A DNA stretch of 64,000 bases from Ruminococcus sp. (GTDB lineage Bacteria > Bacillota > Clostridia > Oscillospirales > Ruminococcaceae), in the NCBI GenBank assembly GCA_017521805.1, contig JAFXDK010000051.1, forward strand, positions 52,469-116,468. The letters run 5' to 3'. Below the pieces are notes generated by a model. The model was given only the letters and a program-made list of their open reading frames with translations, made no database searches and was not told where the DNA came from. How positions within the stretch are numbered: the first letter of the stretch is position 1; each line of letters starts with the position of its first letter. A program made the position numbers and the translations under genes. Positions 41,475 to 50,589 of this stretch are shown here, piece by piece.

Positions 41475-44210
41475 TCAGTTGCTGTTATGCTCGATGCGTT
41501 TATTATTAACAAGTGAATTGATAGTGGAGTTCTGAATCTGAACATCACCGCTTCCTGAGCAGATATCTCTCGGATTTCCGCAGGACATTTTCAGATTTAT
41601 TGAGGAATCCATGATAAACACATTTCCGCTTCCATCGCTGTCACCAATGCCAACAGCATAGTCGCCCTCGGATTCAATATTGATTTCTGCATTCATAATC
41701 TTAGTATTTACACTTCCGCCGATAGCACCGATACAGGTCTGATTTGCAGAGTTCATCTTTGCGGTTATCTTACCCTTGCGGATGTGGATACTTCCCTCGC
41801 CGTCCTCGATAATGCCGATACCTACAGCCTCAGCAGAACTGCATGACATAGCGATATCAGCGGAGCTTGCAATTGTAGCGATTCCTCGAAAGCTTCCGAT
41901 ACCTGCAACCCGTTTTCCTGCCATTGTGATATCAAGATTGCATCCCTCTGATATTTCAATATCGGCATCGCCGTTAAAGCTTCCGATAGCAATACCGTTG
42001 TGGGTGTGGACATCGGCTTTGATATTGCCCGAAATGAGCCTTATTTCAGAATCATCATCGTTATATCCGCCGCCGATGCAGACAGTGTCTGTACCGTTGC
42101 AGATAATCTCCAGATTGCCCTCCATATCAATAGTGATATCGCCGTAGCTGTGTTCGAAGTCGTTGCCGATACCAATACCGTATGTAGCGTAGCAGTCAAG
42201 GGTGAGTGTGCCCTTGCCCTTAAGTTCAAACTGTGAGCCCATAGGCACGTAAACGCCTGCATATCCCAGTTTATTTGTTTTGGAAACATTAAGAGACAGC
42301 CTTGCATATTCGCCGATAGAAATAGTAGGTCTGCTGTTTCCGCTGACGATATTGACGTTTTTCAGCGTAAGGTCACAGCTGTGATTATCCATAATCGTGA
42401 TATTCATCTTCACAGTCTTTTCAGGATCACTAACAATAGTCAGCTTGCTCTGGTATATGTGGATATCAGTGTATTTTTCAAGAGCAAGTTTAATCAGGTC
42501 AATTTCTGTATCATTCTGAGCCGCATAAACCTTTTTGGAGCCGTTGGGACGGGTTTCAAGATTTGTCTTGATGATTTCATCCTTGATGTCCTTGGAAATG
42601 CTGTCAAGGAAAACAGGCTTAGGCTTCGAGGTGTAGTAGCCCTGAATAAGGTCAATTCCAAGGCGGATAACAGTTTTCATTTCCTGTGCAGTTTCAACGC
42701 CCTCAGCAAGGGTTTGCAGCTGATTGTCACGGCAGAAGTCAATAATCTGTGTAACAAGCTGCTGTTTCTTCATATCGTTGTGAATATCTGAAATAAGTGA
42801 ACGGTCAATTTTAACGTAATCAGGGCGATATTTAAGGAGATTTGTGCTGTTTGAGTAACCTGTTCCGTAATCGTCAATGGCAAGCTGTGTATGGGCAAAT
42901 GCAAGTCGCTTTTTGATAGTATCAATAGTCTCAGGAGTAGCAGTGCTGTCTTCCACTATTTCAATAACGCATTTTTCAAGAAGTTCACCATAGGTCAGAT
43001 ACAGCTCGTTGAAATCCTCTTCGGTAAGAGTGTATTCGCACATGGAGTTGATAAACAGCTTTCTGTTTTCGAAAACGCTCTGATTTTCGCTGAGAAGCTT
43101 CAGAGTATTGTAGAATGTCAGCTTTTCAACGGCATAAAGGGAATTCTGACTTGCGGCAATGGAAAGAATCTGTCTCGGTTCCATTTTAACATCGCCGTTG
43201 CATCTCATAAGAGCCTCATATGCCACGATATTTCCCGTAGTAGTCTCAACAATAGGCTGAACGTGATACGTAAGCTGATTTTCAGTAATAATTTTATTCA
43301 GAAGCTGTGCATTCTTGTATGCGTCTTTTTCGCGGATATAGTTTCCTTCTGAGAACCAGTTAATAACGTGACGACGGTCAGTACGGGCTTCATAGAGGGC
43401 AAATTCCGAGTAATTCACAAGCATATTGAAATCTGTAGCCTCATTGGGATATGAGGAACAGCCGATATACAGACTTAGCTTGCTCTTGTCAGAAATATCA
43501 ATGATTTCGCCGAAATCGTCAGTGAGAATACAGTTCTGGACAGCCTCGTCCATACTGTTGAGGATATTATAGATGAACATTCTGTCACAATCCTTGAAGA
43601 ATGCGAGCATTTCATATCCCGACTTTGTACCGATGAGGACGTTTTCTCCTGCAAAGCTTTTCAGCACTTCCGCAACGGAGGCAATACAGCTGTTTGTACT
43701 GTCAACGGTAAGGAATGAACCAAGTTTTTCAATTCCGCTTATGTACAGTGTGGCAAGGCAGCAATTCTGTACATCGGGGAGAAGTTTTTTTATCTGCTGT
43801 GAAAAATAAGGATAAGAGGGAAGCTTGGTAACGGGATCATACTCAGCAAAAGCGGTATCCTGACTTTGGGAAATCTGACGGGTGAAATCCTGCACGAATC
43901 CCAGCCATTCGTCGCTGGATTCATAAATATTCATTTTGATAAATTTTGTTTTATTGTTGTTAGTAAACCGATATATGTGCTTTTGTCCCTCAACAGGCAT
44001 TTTTGATATTTTTTCAAGGAGATTAAAAAATTCAAATTCATTTAATTTATTGCCAGAACATGAAAGCATACGGCATGCAACGTCATCGAGATAGGCTGTT
44101 TTGCTTTTGGCTATATATGTAAATGCGCCGATGTTGCCGATAAACTGCTGGAAAACTTTCCAGTCACGGCTCAGTTCCGGAGGCTCTTTTGTCAGATTGA
44201 ATATACTCAT
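41475..44210 (-). CDS. Cyclic di-GMP phosphodiesterase (EAL) fused to a beta-solenoid
   Basis: 911 aa from ATG 44210 (AAGGAG 5 nt upstream); an upstream in-frame ATG at 44276 has no such site. The N-terminus (about 1-115) is PAS-like. A degenerate GGDEF domain (about 125-280) carries KSGYE in place of GGDEF. The EAL domain (about 300-555) is intact: YEALMRC (Glu about 332), LFINSM, VIEIVED, LAIDDYGTGYS (Asp-Asp about 446-447), YVKIDRS, LAEGVET and IQGYY. After a linker, residues about 600-911 form eight repeats of about 29 residues, each with a GIG-like turn (YGIGIGN, CIGGG, GIAIGS, VAGIGS, AVGIGI, TCIGAIG, AVGIGDS), consistent with a right-handed beta-helix. There is no signal peptide or membrane helix, so the solenoid is presumably cytosolic. 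It resembles carbohydrate-binding Cthe_2159-like solenoids in style only. Confidence 0.85.
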   Translation of the reverse strand: MSIFNLTKEPPELSRDWKVFQQFIGNIGAFTYIAKSKTAYLDDVACRMLSCSGNKLNEFEFFNLLEKISKMPVEGQKHIYRFTNNNKTKFIKMNIYESSDEWLGFVQDFTRQISQSQDTAFAEYDPVTKLPSYPYFSQQIKKLLPDVQNCCLATLYISGIEKLGSFLTVDSTNSCIASVAEVLKSFAGENVLIGTKSGYEMLAFFKDCDRMFIYNILNSMDEAVQNCILTDDFGEIIDISDKSKLSLYIGCSSYPNEATDFNMLVNYSEFALYEARTDRRHVINWFSEGNYIREKDAYKNAQLLNKIITENQLTYHVQPIVETTTGNIVAYEALMRCNGDVKMEPRQILSIAASQNSLYAVEKLTFYNTLKLLSENQSVFENRKLFINSMCEYTLTEEDFNELYLTYGELLEKCVIEIVEDSTATPETIDTIKKRLAFAHTQLAIDDYGTGYSNSTNLLKYRPDYVKIDRSLISDIHNDMKKQQLVTQIIDFCRDNQLQTLAEGVETAQEMKTVIRLGIDLIQGYYTSKPKPVFLDSISKDIKDEIIKTNLETRPNGSKKVYAAQNDTEIDLIKLALEKYTDIHIYQSKLTIVSDPEKTVKMNITIMDNHSCDLTLKNVNIVSGNSRPTISIGEYARLSLNVSKTNKLGYAGVYVPMGSQFELKGKGTLTLDCYATYGIGIGNDFEHSYGDITIDMEGNLEIICNGTDTVCIGGGYNDDDSEIRLISGNIKADVHTHNGIAIGSFNGDADIEISEGCNLDITMAGKRVAGIGSFRGIATIASSADIAMSCSSAEAVGIGIIEDGEGSIHIRKGKITAKMNSANQTCIGAIGGSVNTKIMNAEINIESEGDYAVGIGDSDGSGNVFIMDSSINLKMSCGNPRDICSGSGDVQIQNSTINSLVNNKRIEHNSN

Positions 44211-44324
44211 ATCAGCTCCTTTTTTCCGCTGTTGAACAGCCGACAAGCATACAGGCTGTCTTTTCGGGGCGTTCATTTGCGGTACTGTCTTAATGGTGAC
44301 AGCTAACCATAATACATCATGTTA

Positions 44325-44353
44325 ATTATACAATATATCCAAAATAAAGTCAA
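44325..44353 (-). promoter_or_regulatory. Sigma-A promoter of the EAL-solenoid gene
   Basis: Reverse strand TTGACT (44348-44353), 17-nt spacer, TATAAT (44325-44330). The transcript would have a leader of about 108 nt. Confidence 0.8.
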
Positions 44354-44462
44354 TATAATATTTGTTATTAAATTAGAAAAAATAATTTTTAGCTATTAGC
44401 AAAAGGGCAGACCATTAAAACTTGTTACAGTATGTTAAAGAGGGTAACTTAGTGTATAAATC

Positions 44463-44538
44463 AAGGGGACGCTGTCCCATACCCTGCAAGAGACTCCGTC
44501 TCTTGACTCTGCTAAAGGGTTTCACCCTTTAGAATCCC
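44463..44538 (-). repeat. Triple-hairpin dispersed repeat, copy 2
   Basis: Reverse complement of the 28466-28539 repeat with the same three palindromes in order (CTAAAGGG, AAGAGAC, GGGAC arms). Base changes are mostly compensating within stems: AGAGACAGCGTCTCT in copy 1 reads AGAGACGGAGTCTCT here. Confidence 0.82.
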
Positions 44539-44616
44539 GTTTTGGTTTGCTATTGGTTAATAACAAGCTGGGCAGACCATTAAAGCCTGCCCGAATCTGC
44601 TATGTAATGCCGCAAA

Positions 44617-45702
44617 TCATTCATCAAGGAAATCCTTGACTTTTTTACTGCGGCTGGGGTGACGAAGTTTACGGAGTGCCTTTGCCTCAATCTGACGGAT
44701 TCGCTCACGTGTAACATCAAAACGCTGTCCCACTTCTTCAAGTGTACGTGCCTTGCCGTCCTCAAGACCAAAACGGAGCTTGAGCACCTTTGCCTCTCTG
44801 TCCGTGAGAGTATTGAGAACCTCGTTAAGCTGCTCTTTAAGAAGTGTATGGGAGGCAGCCTCAGCAGGTGCGGGAGCGTCGTCGTCGGGGATAAAGTCGC
44901 CAAGGTGGCTGTCCTCCTCCTCGCCGATAGGAGTTTCAAGAGATACGGGATCCTGAGCCACACGCATGATTTCGCGTACCTTATCAACAGGCATATTTAG
45001 CTTTTCAGCGATTTCCTCAGGGCTGGGGTCGTGTCCGTTTTCGTGGAGAAGCTGAGATGAAACCTTTTTCACCTTTGTAATAGTTTCAACCATATGAACA
45101 GGGATACGGATTGTTCTTGCCTGGTCTGCAATGGCTCTTGTTATAGCCTGACGAATCCACCATGTAGCATATGTGGAGAACTTGAATCCCTTTGTATAGT
45201 CGAATTTTTCAACAGCCTTGATAAGTCCGAGATTTCCCTCTTGAATAAGGTCAAGGAACTGCATACCTCTGCCCACGTACTTCTTGGCAATACTTACAAC
45301 AAGACGGAGATTTGCTTCACAAAGGCGCTTTTTAGCGTATCTATCGCCTTTTGCCATGCGCTGTGCAAGCTCGATTTCCTCCTCTGTAGCAAGGAGGGGG
45401 ACCCGTCCGATTTCTTTCAGGTACACTTTAACAGGATCGTCAATAGCGATACCCTCAGTTGAGAGAGCCATTTCAAGATCGTCTGTCATAGCGGAATCAA
45501 GGCCGATTTTTAAATCGGTATCAAGGCTCATATCCTCAACAATTTCAATGTTGAGAGCATCACAGCGGTCGTAGAAAGTATTGAGCTGTTCAACGTCAAA
45601 GTCCATTTCCTCAAGGGCATCAGTAATTTCCTTTGTAGTCAGCTTACCATTAGCCTGTCCCAGTTCAATAAGGGAATCGATAGTATTTTTCTTTGAATCC
45701 AT
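44617..45702 (-). CDS. rpoD: Primary sigma factor RpoD (SigA)
   Basis: 361 aa. Region 1.1 (about 1-75), then region 1.2-2 with [29 protein letters not shown], the core-binding [62 protein letters not shown], region 3 and region 4.2 [20 protein letters not shown]. This is the complete housekeeping sigma-70 layout and explains the consensus promoters in this window. It follows dnaG by 61 nt in the conserved dnaG-rpoD order. Confidence 0.97.
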   Translation of the reverse strand: MDSKKNTIDSLIELGQANGKLTTKEITDALEEMDFDVEQLNTFYDRCDALNIEIVEDMSLDTDLKIGLDSAMTDDLEMALSTEGIAIDDPVKVYLKEIGRVPLLATEEEIELAQRMAKGDRYAKKRLCEANLRLVVSIAKKYVGRGMQFLDLIQEGNLGLIKAVEKFDYTKGFKFSTYATWWIRQAITRAIADQARTIRIPVHMVETITKVKKVSSQLLHENGHDPSPEEIAEKLNMPVDKVREIMRVAQDPVSLETPIGEEEDSHLGDFIPDDDAPAPAEAASHTLLKEQLNEVLNTLTDREAKVLKLRFGLEDGKARTLEEVGQRFDVTRERIRQIEAKALRKLRHPSRSKKVKDFLDE

Positions 45703-45763
45703 AGTAATTCCTCCTGTTTATCCTTCGTTTTATACTTGTGTATGTATTAAGATACCATAGGTA

Positions 45764-47509
45764 TCAGTGTCTTTTTTTAGAAAAAGCATTCAGTACATCC
45801 TCATCTGTCAATTCCTCAGCTGATTTAACAGGATGATGATTTTTCAGTACATCCGCACAGGCGGATATTGAGGCGGCATTGATTGTTATATCAAGATTTT
45901 TTGCCCGTATACCGTGTATTTTACCCACTTCTTCAGGAGAAAATACTTCACTAAGGAAAACGAGGGAAAAATTATCGGTATTTTCAGCATTGCTGAGAAT
46001 TGCCTCATATACTCTTTTGTAGAAATCTGTAACGAATATCTCTGGCGGTGCTGTTTCTCTGATTTTTACAGCGTCCTCAGGGTGACGCAGAAGCTGACAG
46101 ATTATAGTTTCCTCAGCCTTAGCCTCTTTTTTGTGCTTTACAGCTTCGGGATTTACTTTATCCTGAGGCATAGCAGTCTGAATCTTAATTTGATTCCACT
46201 CGTTCTTTTTGTCGCTGTTGCTGTTTTTTTTCATCATGCTGTCGATGTGCGCTTTCAGCACATCAACAGGAAAATCGTATTTTTTAGCTGTTCTTGATAT
46301 ATACACCTCTCGTTCAAGGGCGGAGGGAATATCAGCAAGAACTTTTGATACGCGTTTCAGCAGTTCAACCTTTCCTGCCTCAGTTTCAATATCAAGCTCG
46401 TTTTCACAGCGGTCAATGAGAAAATTATTAGCGTCGTTGGATTTGTCAATCAGCATACGGAAACGCTGAACACCAAATTTTTTTATATATTCATCAGGGT
46501 CTTTTGCACCGTCCATGTGAAGAATACGGGTTCGCAGTCCCACATCTGAAAAGTGGGAAATTGCCTTTCTCGTAGCTGCCTGACCTGCGCCGTCGCTGTC
46601 GTAGGCGATTATGACTTCCTCAGCATATCGGCTGAGAAGTCGTGCCTGGTCGGGAGTTATAGCAGTTCCGAGAGTGGCAACGGCATTGTCAAAACCTGCC
46701 TGATTTACAGCAATAACGTCCATATATCCCTCGCAGAGAATAATGTGCTTGCTGTCGGAATCCTTGGCAAAGTTCATGGCAAAAAGATTTGAGCCTTTAT
46801 CAAAAACAAGGGTTTTGCTTGTGTTCAGATACTTTGGCTTTGAATCGTCAAGAACTCGTCCGCCGAAGCCGATAACGTTTCCGCGCATATCGACAATGGG
46901 GAACATCACACGTTTGCGGAACATATCGAATATCCTGCCGTTTTTCTGGGAGCGTCCGCCCAGCCATGCGTCAAGGATTTCGTTTTCGGAATATCCCTTT
47001 GATGTGAGCAGTGTGCAAAGCTCATCCCATGAATCCGAGGCATAGCCCAGACCGAATTTTTTTATAGTCTGTGCGCTCAACTGACGCTGTTTGAAATAAT
47101 CCAGACCTGTTTTATCCCTGCCGCTTACAAGATTTTTATAAAAGAAATTGGCAGTGATACGGTTCATTTCGTAAATCCTCGTTCTTCTGTGGCTGTTGTC
47201 GGGAGCATTACTGTTCCTTTCAGGAAGCGCCATGCCGCTTCTTTCAGCAAGGAGACGGACAGCTTCAATGAAATCCAGATTTTCTGCTTTCATTGTAAAA
47301 GTTATAACATCTCCGCCTGCACCACAGCCGAAGCAGTAAAAGCTTTGTGTATCGGGATATACAGTAAAAGACGGCGTTTTTTCGGAGTGGAAAGGGCAGT
47401 TGCACACAAGAGTGCGTCCGCGCTTTTTCAGCTGGACATAGGAGCTGATAACGCTGTCAATGGGATTGGCGTTTCTCAGTTCAAGGGTAAATTCTTCATA
47501 TCCTGCCAT
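45764..47509 (-). CDS. dnaG: DNA primase DnaG
   Basis: 581 aa. N-terminal zinc domain CPFHSEKTPSFTVYPDTQSFYCFGCGAGGDVI (CxxH...CxxC). The RNA-polymerase domain contains FGGRVLDDSKPKYLNTSKT, the Toprim Glu in LCEGYMDVI and the AYDSDGAGQAA Asp cluster. The C-terminal helicase-binding part is short and divergent. It lies 15 nt after dgt and upstream of rpoD, the Firmicute arrangement of the macromolecular-synthesis operon. Confidence 0.96.
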   Translation of the reverse strand: MAGYEEFTLELRNANPIDSVISSYVQLKKRGRTLVCNCPFHSEKTPSFTVYPDTQSFYCFGCGAGGDVITFTMKAENLDFIEAVRLLAERSGMALPERNSNAPDNSHRRTRIYEMNRITANFFYKNLVSGRDKTGLDYFKQRQLSAQTIKKFGLGYASDSWDELCTLLTSKGYSENEILDAWLGGRSQKNGRIFDMFRKRVMFPIVDMRGNVIGFGGRVLDDSKPKYLNTSKTLVFDKGSNLFAMNFAKDSDSKHIILCEGYMDVIAVNQAGFDNAVATLGTAITPDQARLLSRYAEEVIIAYDSDGAGQAATRKAISHFSDVGLRTRILHMDGAKDPDEYIKKFGVQRFRMLIDKSNDANNFLIDRCENELDIETEAGKVELLKRVSKVLADIPSALEREVYISRTAKKYDFPVDVLKAHIDSMMKKNSNSDKKNEWNQIKIQTAMPQDKVNPEAVKHKKEAKAEETIICQLLRHPEDAVKIRETAPPEIFVTDFYKRVYEAILSNAENTDNFSLVFLSEVFSPEEVGKIHGIRAKNLDITINAASISACADVLKNHHPVKSAEELTDEDVLNAFSKKRH

Positions 47510-47524
47510 TTCTCACACCTCCGT

Positions 47525-48526
47525 TTATTTCCAGAATTTCGGAACAAAAAGCTCCGTATAGAGATCAACTGCGTATTCGTCGCTCATACCTGATATGTAG
47601 TCGCAGACAGCGCGGTCAATATCCGATTCTTCGGCAATATCAAGATAAAGACGGGGGAGCAGAGACGAATTTTCCTTGAAATAGCTGTACAGCTTGCGGA
47701 TTAGCAGTTCAGCCTTGCCCTCCTCCTGTTTTGCGGCAGGATTTGTATAAACCGTTCTGAACATAAAGCTTCGTAAATCGTCGTGAGCCTTGCGAATCTC
47801 TGGCTCAAAATCAATGGTTTCGCTTCCGTGAGCAATTACAGAAGCAATAAGGGAAGTGATACGCTTTGTTTTTGTATCACCGAGAATTTCAACACAGTCC
47901 GCAGGAAGCTGTTCAGCATTGAGAACGCCTGCGCGGATTGAATCCTCGATGTCGTGATTTATGTATGCAATAGTGTCCGCAAGCCGTACCACACAGCCCT
48001 CACGAGTAGCGGCAGTCATATTGGTATGACATTCAATACCGTTTCGGACAGCCCATGTGAGATTAAGTCCCTGCCCCTCTTTTTCAAGCCTCTCAACAAC
48101 TCTCACGCTCTGGAGATAGTGCTTGAAGCCATGTGGACATATCTCATTGAGAACAGCTTCTCCGCAGTGACCGAAAGGGGAATGTCCTAAATCGTGACCG
48201 AGAGCAATAGCCTCTGTCAGAGCCTCGTTGAGATTCATACATCGGGAAATAGTTCGTGCGATTTGTGACACTTCAAGGGTATGTGTCAATCTTGTTCGGT
48301 AGTGATCACCGACAGGAGAGAGAAAAACCTGAGTTTTACGTTTCAGCCGTCGGAATGAGTTGCAGTGGAGAATTCTGTCGCGGTCACGCTGGAAGTCGGT
48401 GCGGTATGCGCATTTTTCCTCGTCTCGTTCACGCTTTGTCATTTCGGAATCGGTGCTTGAACAGGCATATTTGCTATGAACCATAGCTTCTGCAAGTTCA
48501 ATTTTTTCACGTATGCTCTTTTCCAT
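47525..48526 (-). CDS. dgt: Deoxyguanosinetriphosphate triphosphohydrolase-like HD protein
   Basis: 333 aa. HD-domain enzyme with RDRILHCNSFRRLKRKTQVFLSPVGDHYRTRLTHTLEVSQIARTI, the metal-binding HDLGHSPFGHCGE and NHDIEDSIRAGVL. Length and motifs fit the dGTPase-like group that precedes dnaG in many Firmicutes. It removes triphosphate from dNTPs. AAAGGAG site before ATG; dnaG follows after 15 nt. Confidence 0.92.
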   Translation of the reverse strand: MEKSIREKIELAEAMVHSKYACSSTDSEMTKRERDEEKCAYRTDFQRDRDRILHCNSFRRLKRKTQVFLSPVGDHYRTRLTHTLEVSQIARTISRCMNLNEALTEAIALGHDLGHSPFGHCGEAVLNEICPHGFKHYLQSVRVVERLEKEGQGLNLTWAVRNGIECHTNMTAATREGCVVRLADTIAYINHDIEDSIRAGVLNAEQLPADCVEILGDTKTKRITSLIASVIAHGSETIDFEPEIRKAHDDLRSFMFRTVYTNPAAKQEEGKAELLIRKLYSYFKENSSLLPRLYLDIAEESDIDRAVCDYISGMSDEYAVDLYTELFVPKFWK

Positions 48527-48620
48527 AATGAACTCCTTTCCTGCGATGAGATATAATTTGTGCCTCTATAATACTTATACTGTCGAAAACGTAAATATCC
48601 TTTATTTTTTTGAGGAAAAA

Positions 48621-49259
48621 TCAAAAGTTTGTCATAACTGACGAAAAATCTTCGTATAATTCACCAAAATCTGTAACTTCTGCTGAATCATTAGTAATCT
48701 CCGTAAGCTCTTTGCGGAGAGCTTCGAGTTTTTCTGACATAACAAGGATTTCAAGGGTTACAGCATCAGCAAAATCAGAGTTTACAATGATAACGTTGAA
48801 ATTTGGTAGGATATAATTAATTTTGCCGTATAAATTGTAATCTGTTTTTATGGTAAGGCGATGACATAGCCGCATATCCATAATATGCGCGGCATCGCAG
48901 GCAATAGAAGCCGCGTGAGAGTAGGCGCGGAGCAGACCGCCGCCTCCTAAGAGTATACCGCCGAAATAGCGTGTAACAACAACGCATACATCTGTAAGTC
49001 TGCGCTTTTGCAGGACTTCCAGAACGGGCACACCAGCAGTGCCCTGTGGTTCACCGTCGTCGGAATATCGGGAAATATTGTCCTCGCGGAGAATATAAGC
49101 GTAAACGTTATGCCGTGCCTTGCGGTGCATTGCCTTTATCTGATTAATAAAAGCGACAGCCTCATCGTTTGTTTTTACGGGAGCGATATATCCGATAAAT
49201 TCAGATTTTTTCTCGATGAAGGAGTCGCTGGCAGGCTTTGAAATTGTGAAATAGTTCAT
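48621..49259 (-). CDS. YigZ/IMPACT family protein
   Basis: 212 aa. The N-terminal UPF0029 (Impact) domain has KKSEFIGYIAPVKTNDEAVAFINQIKAMHRKARHNVYAY, DDGEPQGTAGVPVLEVL and VVTRYFGGILLGGGGLLRAYSHAA. The last 75 residues are the DUF1949 ferredoxin-like domain. The family is linked to translation regulation through the yeast Impact homologue, but its bacterial role is not settled. The site GAGG precedes ATG. It lies 94 nt upstream of dgt. Confidence 0.9.
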   Translation of the reverse strand: MNYFTISKPASDSFIEKKSEFIGYIAPVKTNDEAVAFINQIKAMHRKARHNVYAYILREDNISRYSDDGEPQGTAGVPVLEVLQKRRLTDVCVVVTRYFGGILLGGGGLLRAYSHAASIACDAAHIMDMRLCHRLTIKTDYNLYGKINYILPNFNVIIVNSDFADAVTLEILVMSEKLEALRKELTEITNDSAEVTDFGELYEDFSSVMTNF

Positions 49260-49282
49260 AAAAAATCCTCAGAGTAGTACAA

Positions 49283-49309
49283 ATAAGCCGCTCTGAATGA
49301 GCGGCTTAT
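49283..49309 (-). terminator. Probable terminator of rpmE
   Basis: An 11-bp perfect stem (49283-49293 with 49299-49309), followed on the reverse strand by only a short T tract. Confidence 0.65.
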
Positions 49310-49317
49310 TAACGATT

Positions 49318-49521
49318 TTACTTATCGAGATTGAAACGCTTCTTGAATCTGTCAACACGTCCGCCTGTATCAACAAGCTTCTGCTTGCCAGTATAGAAAG
49401 GATGGCACTTTGAGCAGATTTCAACCTTGATGTTCTCCTTTGTAGACATTGTCTCGATTACGTTACCGCAGTGGCAAGTAATAGTTGTCTTTACAAAGTT
49501 AGGATGGATTCCCTCTTTCAC
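49318..49521 (-). CDS. rpmE: Ribosomal protein bL31 (zinc form)
   Basis: 67 aa from the GTG at 49521, chosen because GAGGTG lies 6 nt upstream and because it gives the usual N-terminus MKEGIHPNF; a GTG at 49530 sits inside that site. The zinc ligands are Cys in TCHCGN and [21 protein letters not shown], the C+ form of L31 used when zinc is sufficient. It is monocistronic with its own promoter and a leader of about 110 nt. Confidence 0.95.
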   Translation of the reverse strand: MKEGIHPNFVKTTITCHCGNVIETMSTKENIKVEICSKCHPFYTGKQKLVDTGGRVDRFKKRFNLDK

Positions 49522-49636
49522 GATTTTCACCTCATTTTATTAAATTTTCTGTAAATCGTGCAGCCCATCATCAATATCAACCGTTTTCACGGCGGATATG
49601 CCCTTAGACAGTAGTGCAAGCATACATTAGATATTC

Positions 49637-49665
49637 ATTATAGCATAGCTTGACTTATTTGTCAA
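49637..49665 (-). promoter_or_regulatory. Sigma-A promoter of rpmE with a long leader
   Basis: Reverse strand TTGACA (49660-49665), 17-nt spacer, TATAAT (49637-49642). The leader of about 110 nt includes a CCG/CGG-type hairpin near 49580-49600 and may be an L31 autoregulatory leader. Confidence 0.85.
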
Positions 49666-49702
49666 GGGGATTTGGAAATATTTTTATATTTTAATTTAAA
49701 AA

Positions 49703-50053
49703 TTAAAGATATTCTTTCATAAATTTACCCTGTATATATTCAGCTGCGGCTTTTATGCTTGAAAATTCTTTGTATTTAGGATATCCCTCAGAATTGTTTG
49801 CGGAATAGGTAAGATGATAAATTCGCCATATATTGCCATTCAGTACATATAAAACATCATCATTGGATTCGCATTTTGCTATAGCGCAGACTGAATTATG
49901 AAACAGCGGATTGTCTATCCCAAGTTCTTTTTTTAATTCTGTTAAATAATAACTATTTGTTTTGGGAATCAAACTCCAGTTGAAATCCTCGCTGTATTCT
50001 TCGGCTAAAGCAGTAATTATTTCTTCCATAGTCATATCACTACTTATTTTCAT
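49703..50053 (-). CDS. Unknown small cytosolic protein
   Basis: 116 aa; not recognised. Helical N-terminus (MTMEEIITALAEEYSEDFNW), then a beta-rich middle with NDDVLYVLNGNIWRIYHLTYSANN, and a C-terminal helix SSIKAAAEYIQGKFMKEYL. No signal or membrane segment. It is 12 nt downstream of the next entry with its own AGGAG site, so the two are probably co-transcribed. The small acidic alpha/beta make-up is like that of many toxin-immunity proteins, but there is no toxin gene here. Confidence 0.65.
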   Translation of the reverse strand: MKISSDMTMEEIITALAEEYSEDFNWSLIPKTNSYYLTELKKELGIDNPLFHNSVCAIAKCESNDDVLYVLNGNIWRIYHLTYSANNSEGYPKYKEFSSIKAAAEYIQGKFMKEYL

Positions 50054-50065
50054 GTTTTTCTCCTG

Positions 50066-50533
50066 TTAATCCTCGTCATCTATCTGCATTATCAAGGCTT
50101 TTAATTCCTCTGTACCGCAATCCGGTTTGACTTTCTTCTGAAACAGGAATCTCCACCATAAGTCACCTATAAAGAAATTTTTATAGTTTTCAAGCATTTT
50201 CACTTTTCCGTTGTACAAATCCCACTGGAAGTCCAGCCATGCAGGGTTACTGCCGCTAATATGGGGAACATCGGGATTTATAGACAATTCGCTTAATTTA
50301 CGACCTGTGAAATTTTCAACCGCTTTTATTAATTCATCTAAAGAATCGAAAATAAAAGTTGCTCTGAAATCTCCCTCAGAATCTGAATTTATATTGTCAG
50401 TAAAATCAAGAAAAATTTTGTTATTTTTTGTTAATTGCAGCATACACCATATTCCGTTATATTTTTCCTCGCAATATATAAGAACAGGTAATTTGCCGAT
50501 TTCAATGTGTTTATGTAACTCTTTTATTTTCAA
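50066..50533 (-). CDS. Unknown protein with a Trp-rich C-terminus
   Basis: 155 aa from TTG 50533, favoured by AGGAGG 9 nt upstream; the GTG at 50542 sits directly on that site. Not recognised. The middle strand region (IYCEEKYNGIWCMLQLTKNNKIFLDFTDN) and the aromatic patch NPAWLDFQWDLYNG ... FIGDLWWRFLF are the notable parts. No membrane or signal segment. It precedes the 116-residue protein by 12 nt and follows the phosphohexomutase across a hairpin. Confidence 0.62.
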   Translation of the reverse strand: MKIKELHKHIEIGKLPVLIYCEEKYNGIWCMLQLTKNNKIFLDFTDNINSDSEGDFRATFIFDSLDELIKAVENFTGRKLSELSINPDVPHISGSNPAWLDFQWDLYNGKVKMLENYKNFFIGDLWWRFLFQKKVKPDCGTEELKALIMQIDDED

Positions 50534-50552
50534 TTTGTTCACCCTCCTAAAA

Positions 50553-50580
50553 CATAAGGCGAACCGAAGTCCGCCTTATA
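50553..50580 (-). terminator. Hairpin after the phosphohexomutase gene
   Basis: ATAAGGCG/CGCCTTAT stem (about 50554-50561 with 50572-50579) with little T run, so an incomplete terminator or an attenuator into the next gene. Confidence 0.4.
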
Positions 50581-50589
50581 GATTATATT

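Larger units (their letters stand above)
44211..44616. other. Intergenic region between rpoD and the EAL gene
   Basis: 406 bp. It holds the EAL-gene leader (about 108 nt, with an ACAGCC/GGCTGT hairpin), its promoter, and a copy of the triple-hairpin repeat. A 15-bp word GGGCAGACCATTAAA occurs at 44405-44419 and again at 44570-44584, bracketing that repeat. A weak GGGCAG/CTGCCC hairpin (44570-44592) may terminate rpoD. Confidence 0.6.

Noticed and set aside
44580-44987. Reverse-strand 135-residue frame within rpoD
   Set aside because: It is an alternate phase of the sigma factor 3' region.
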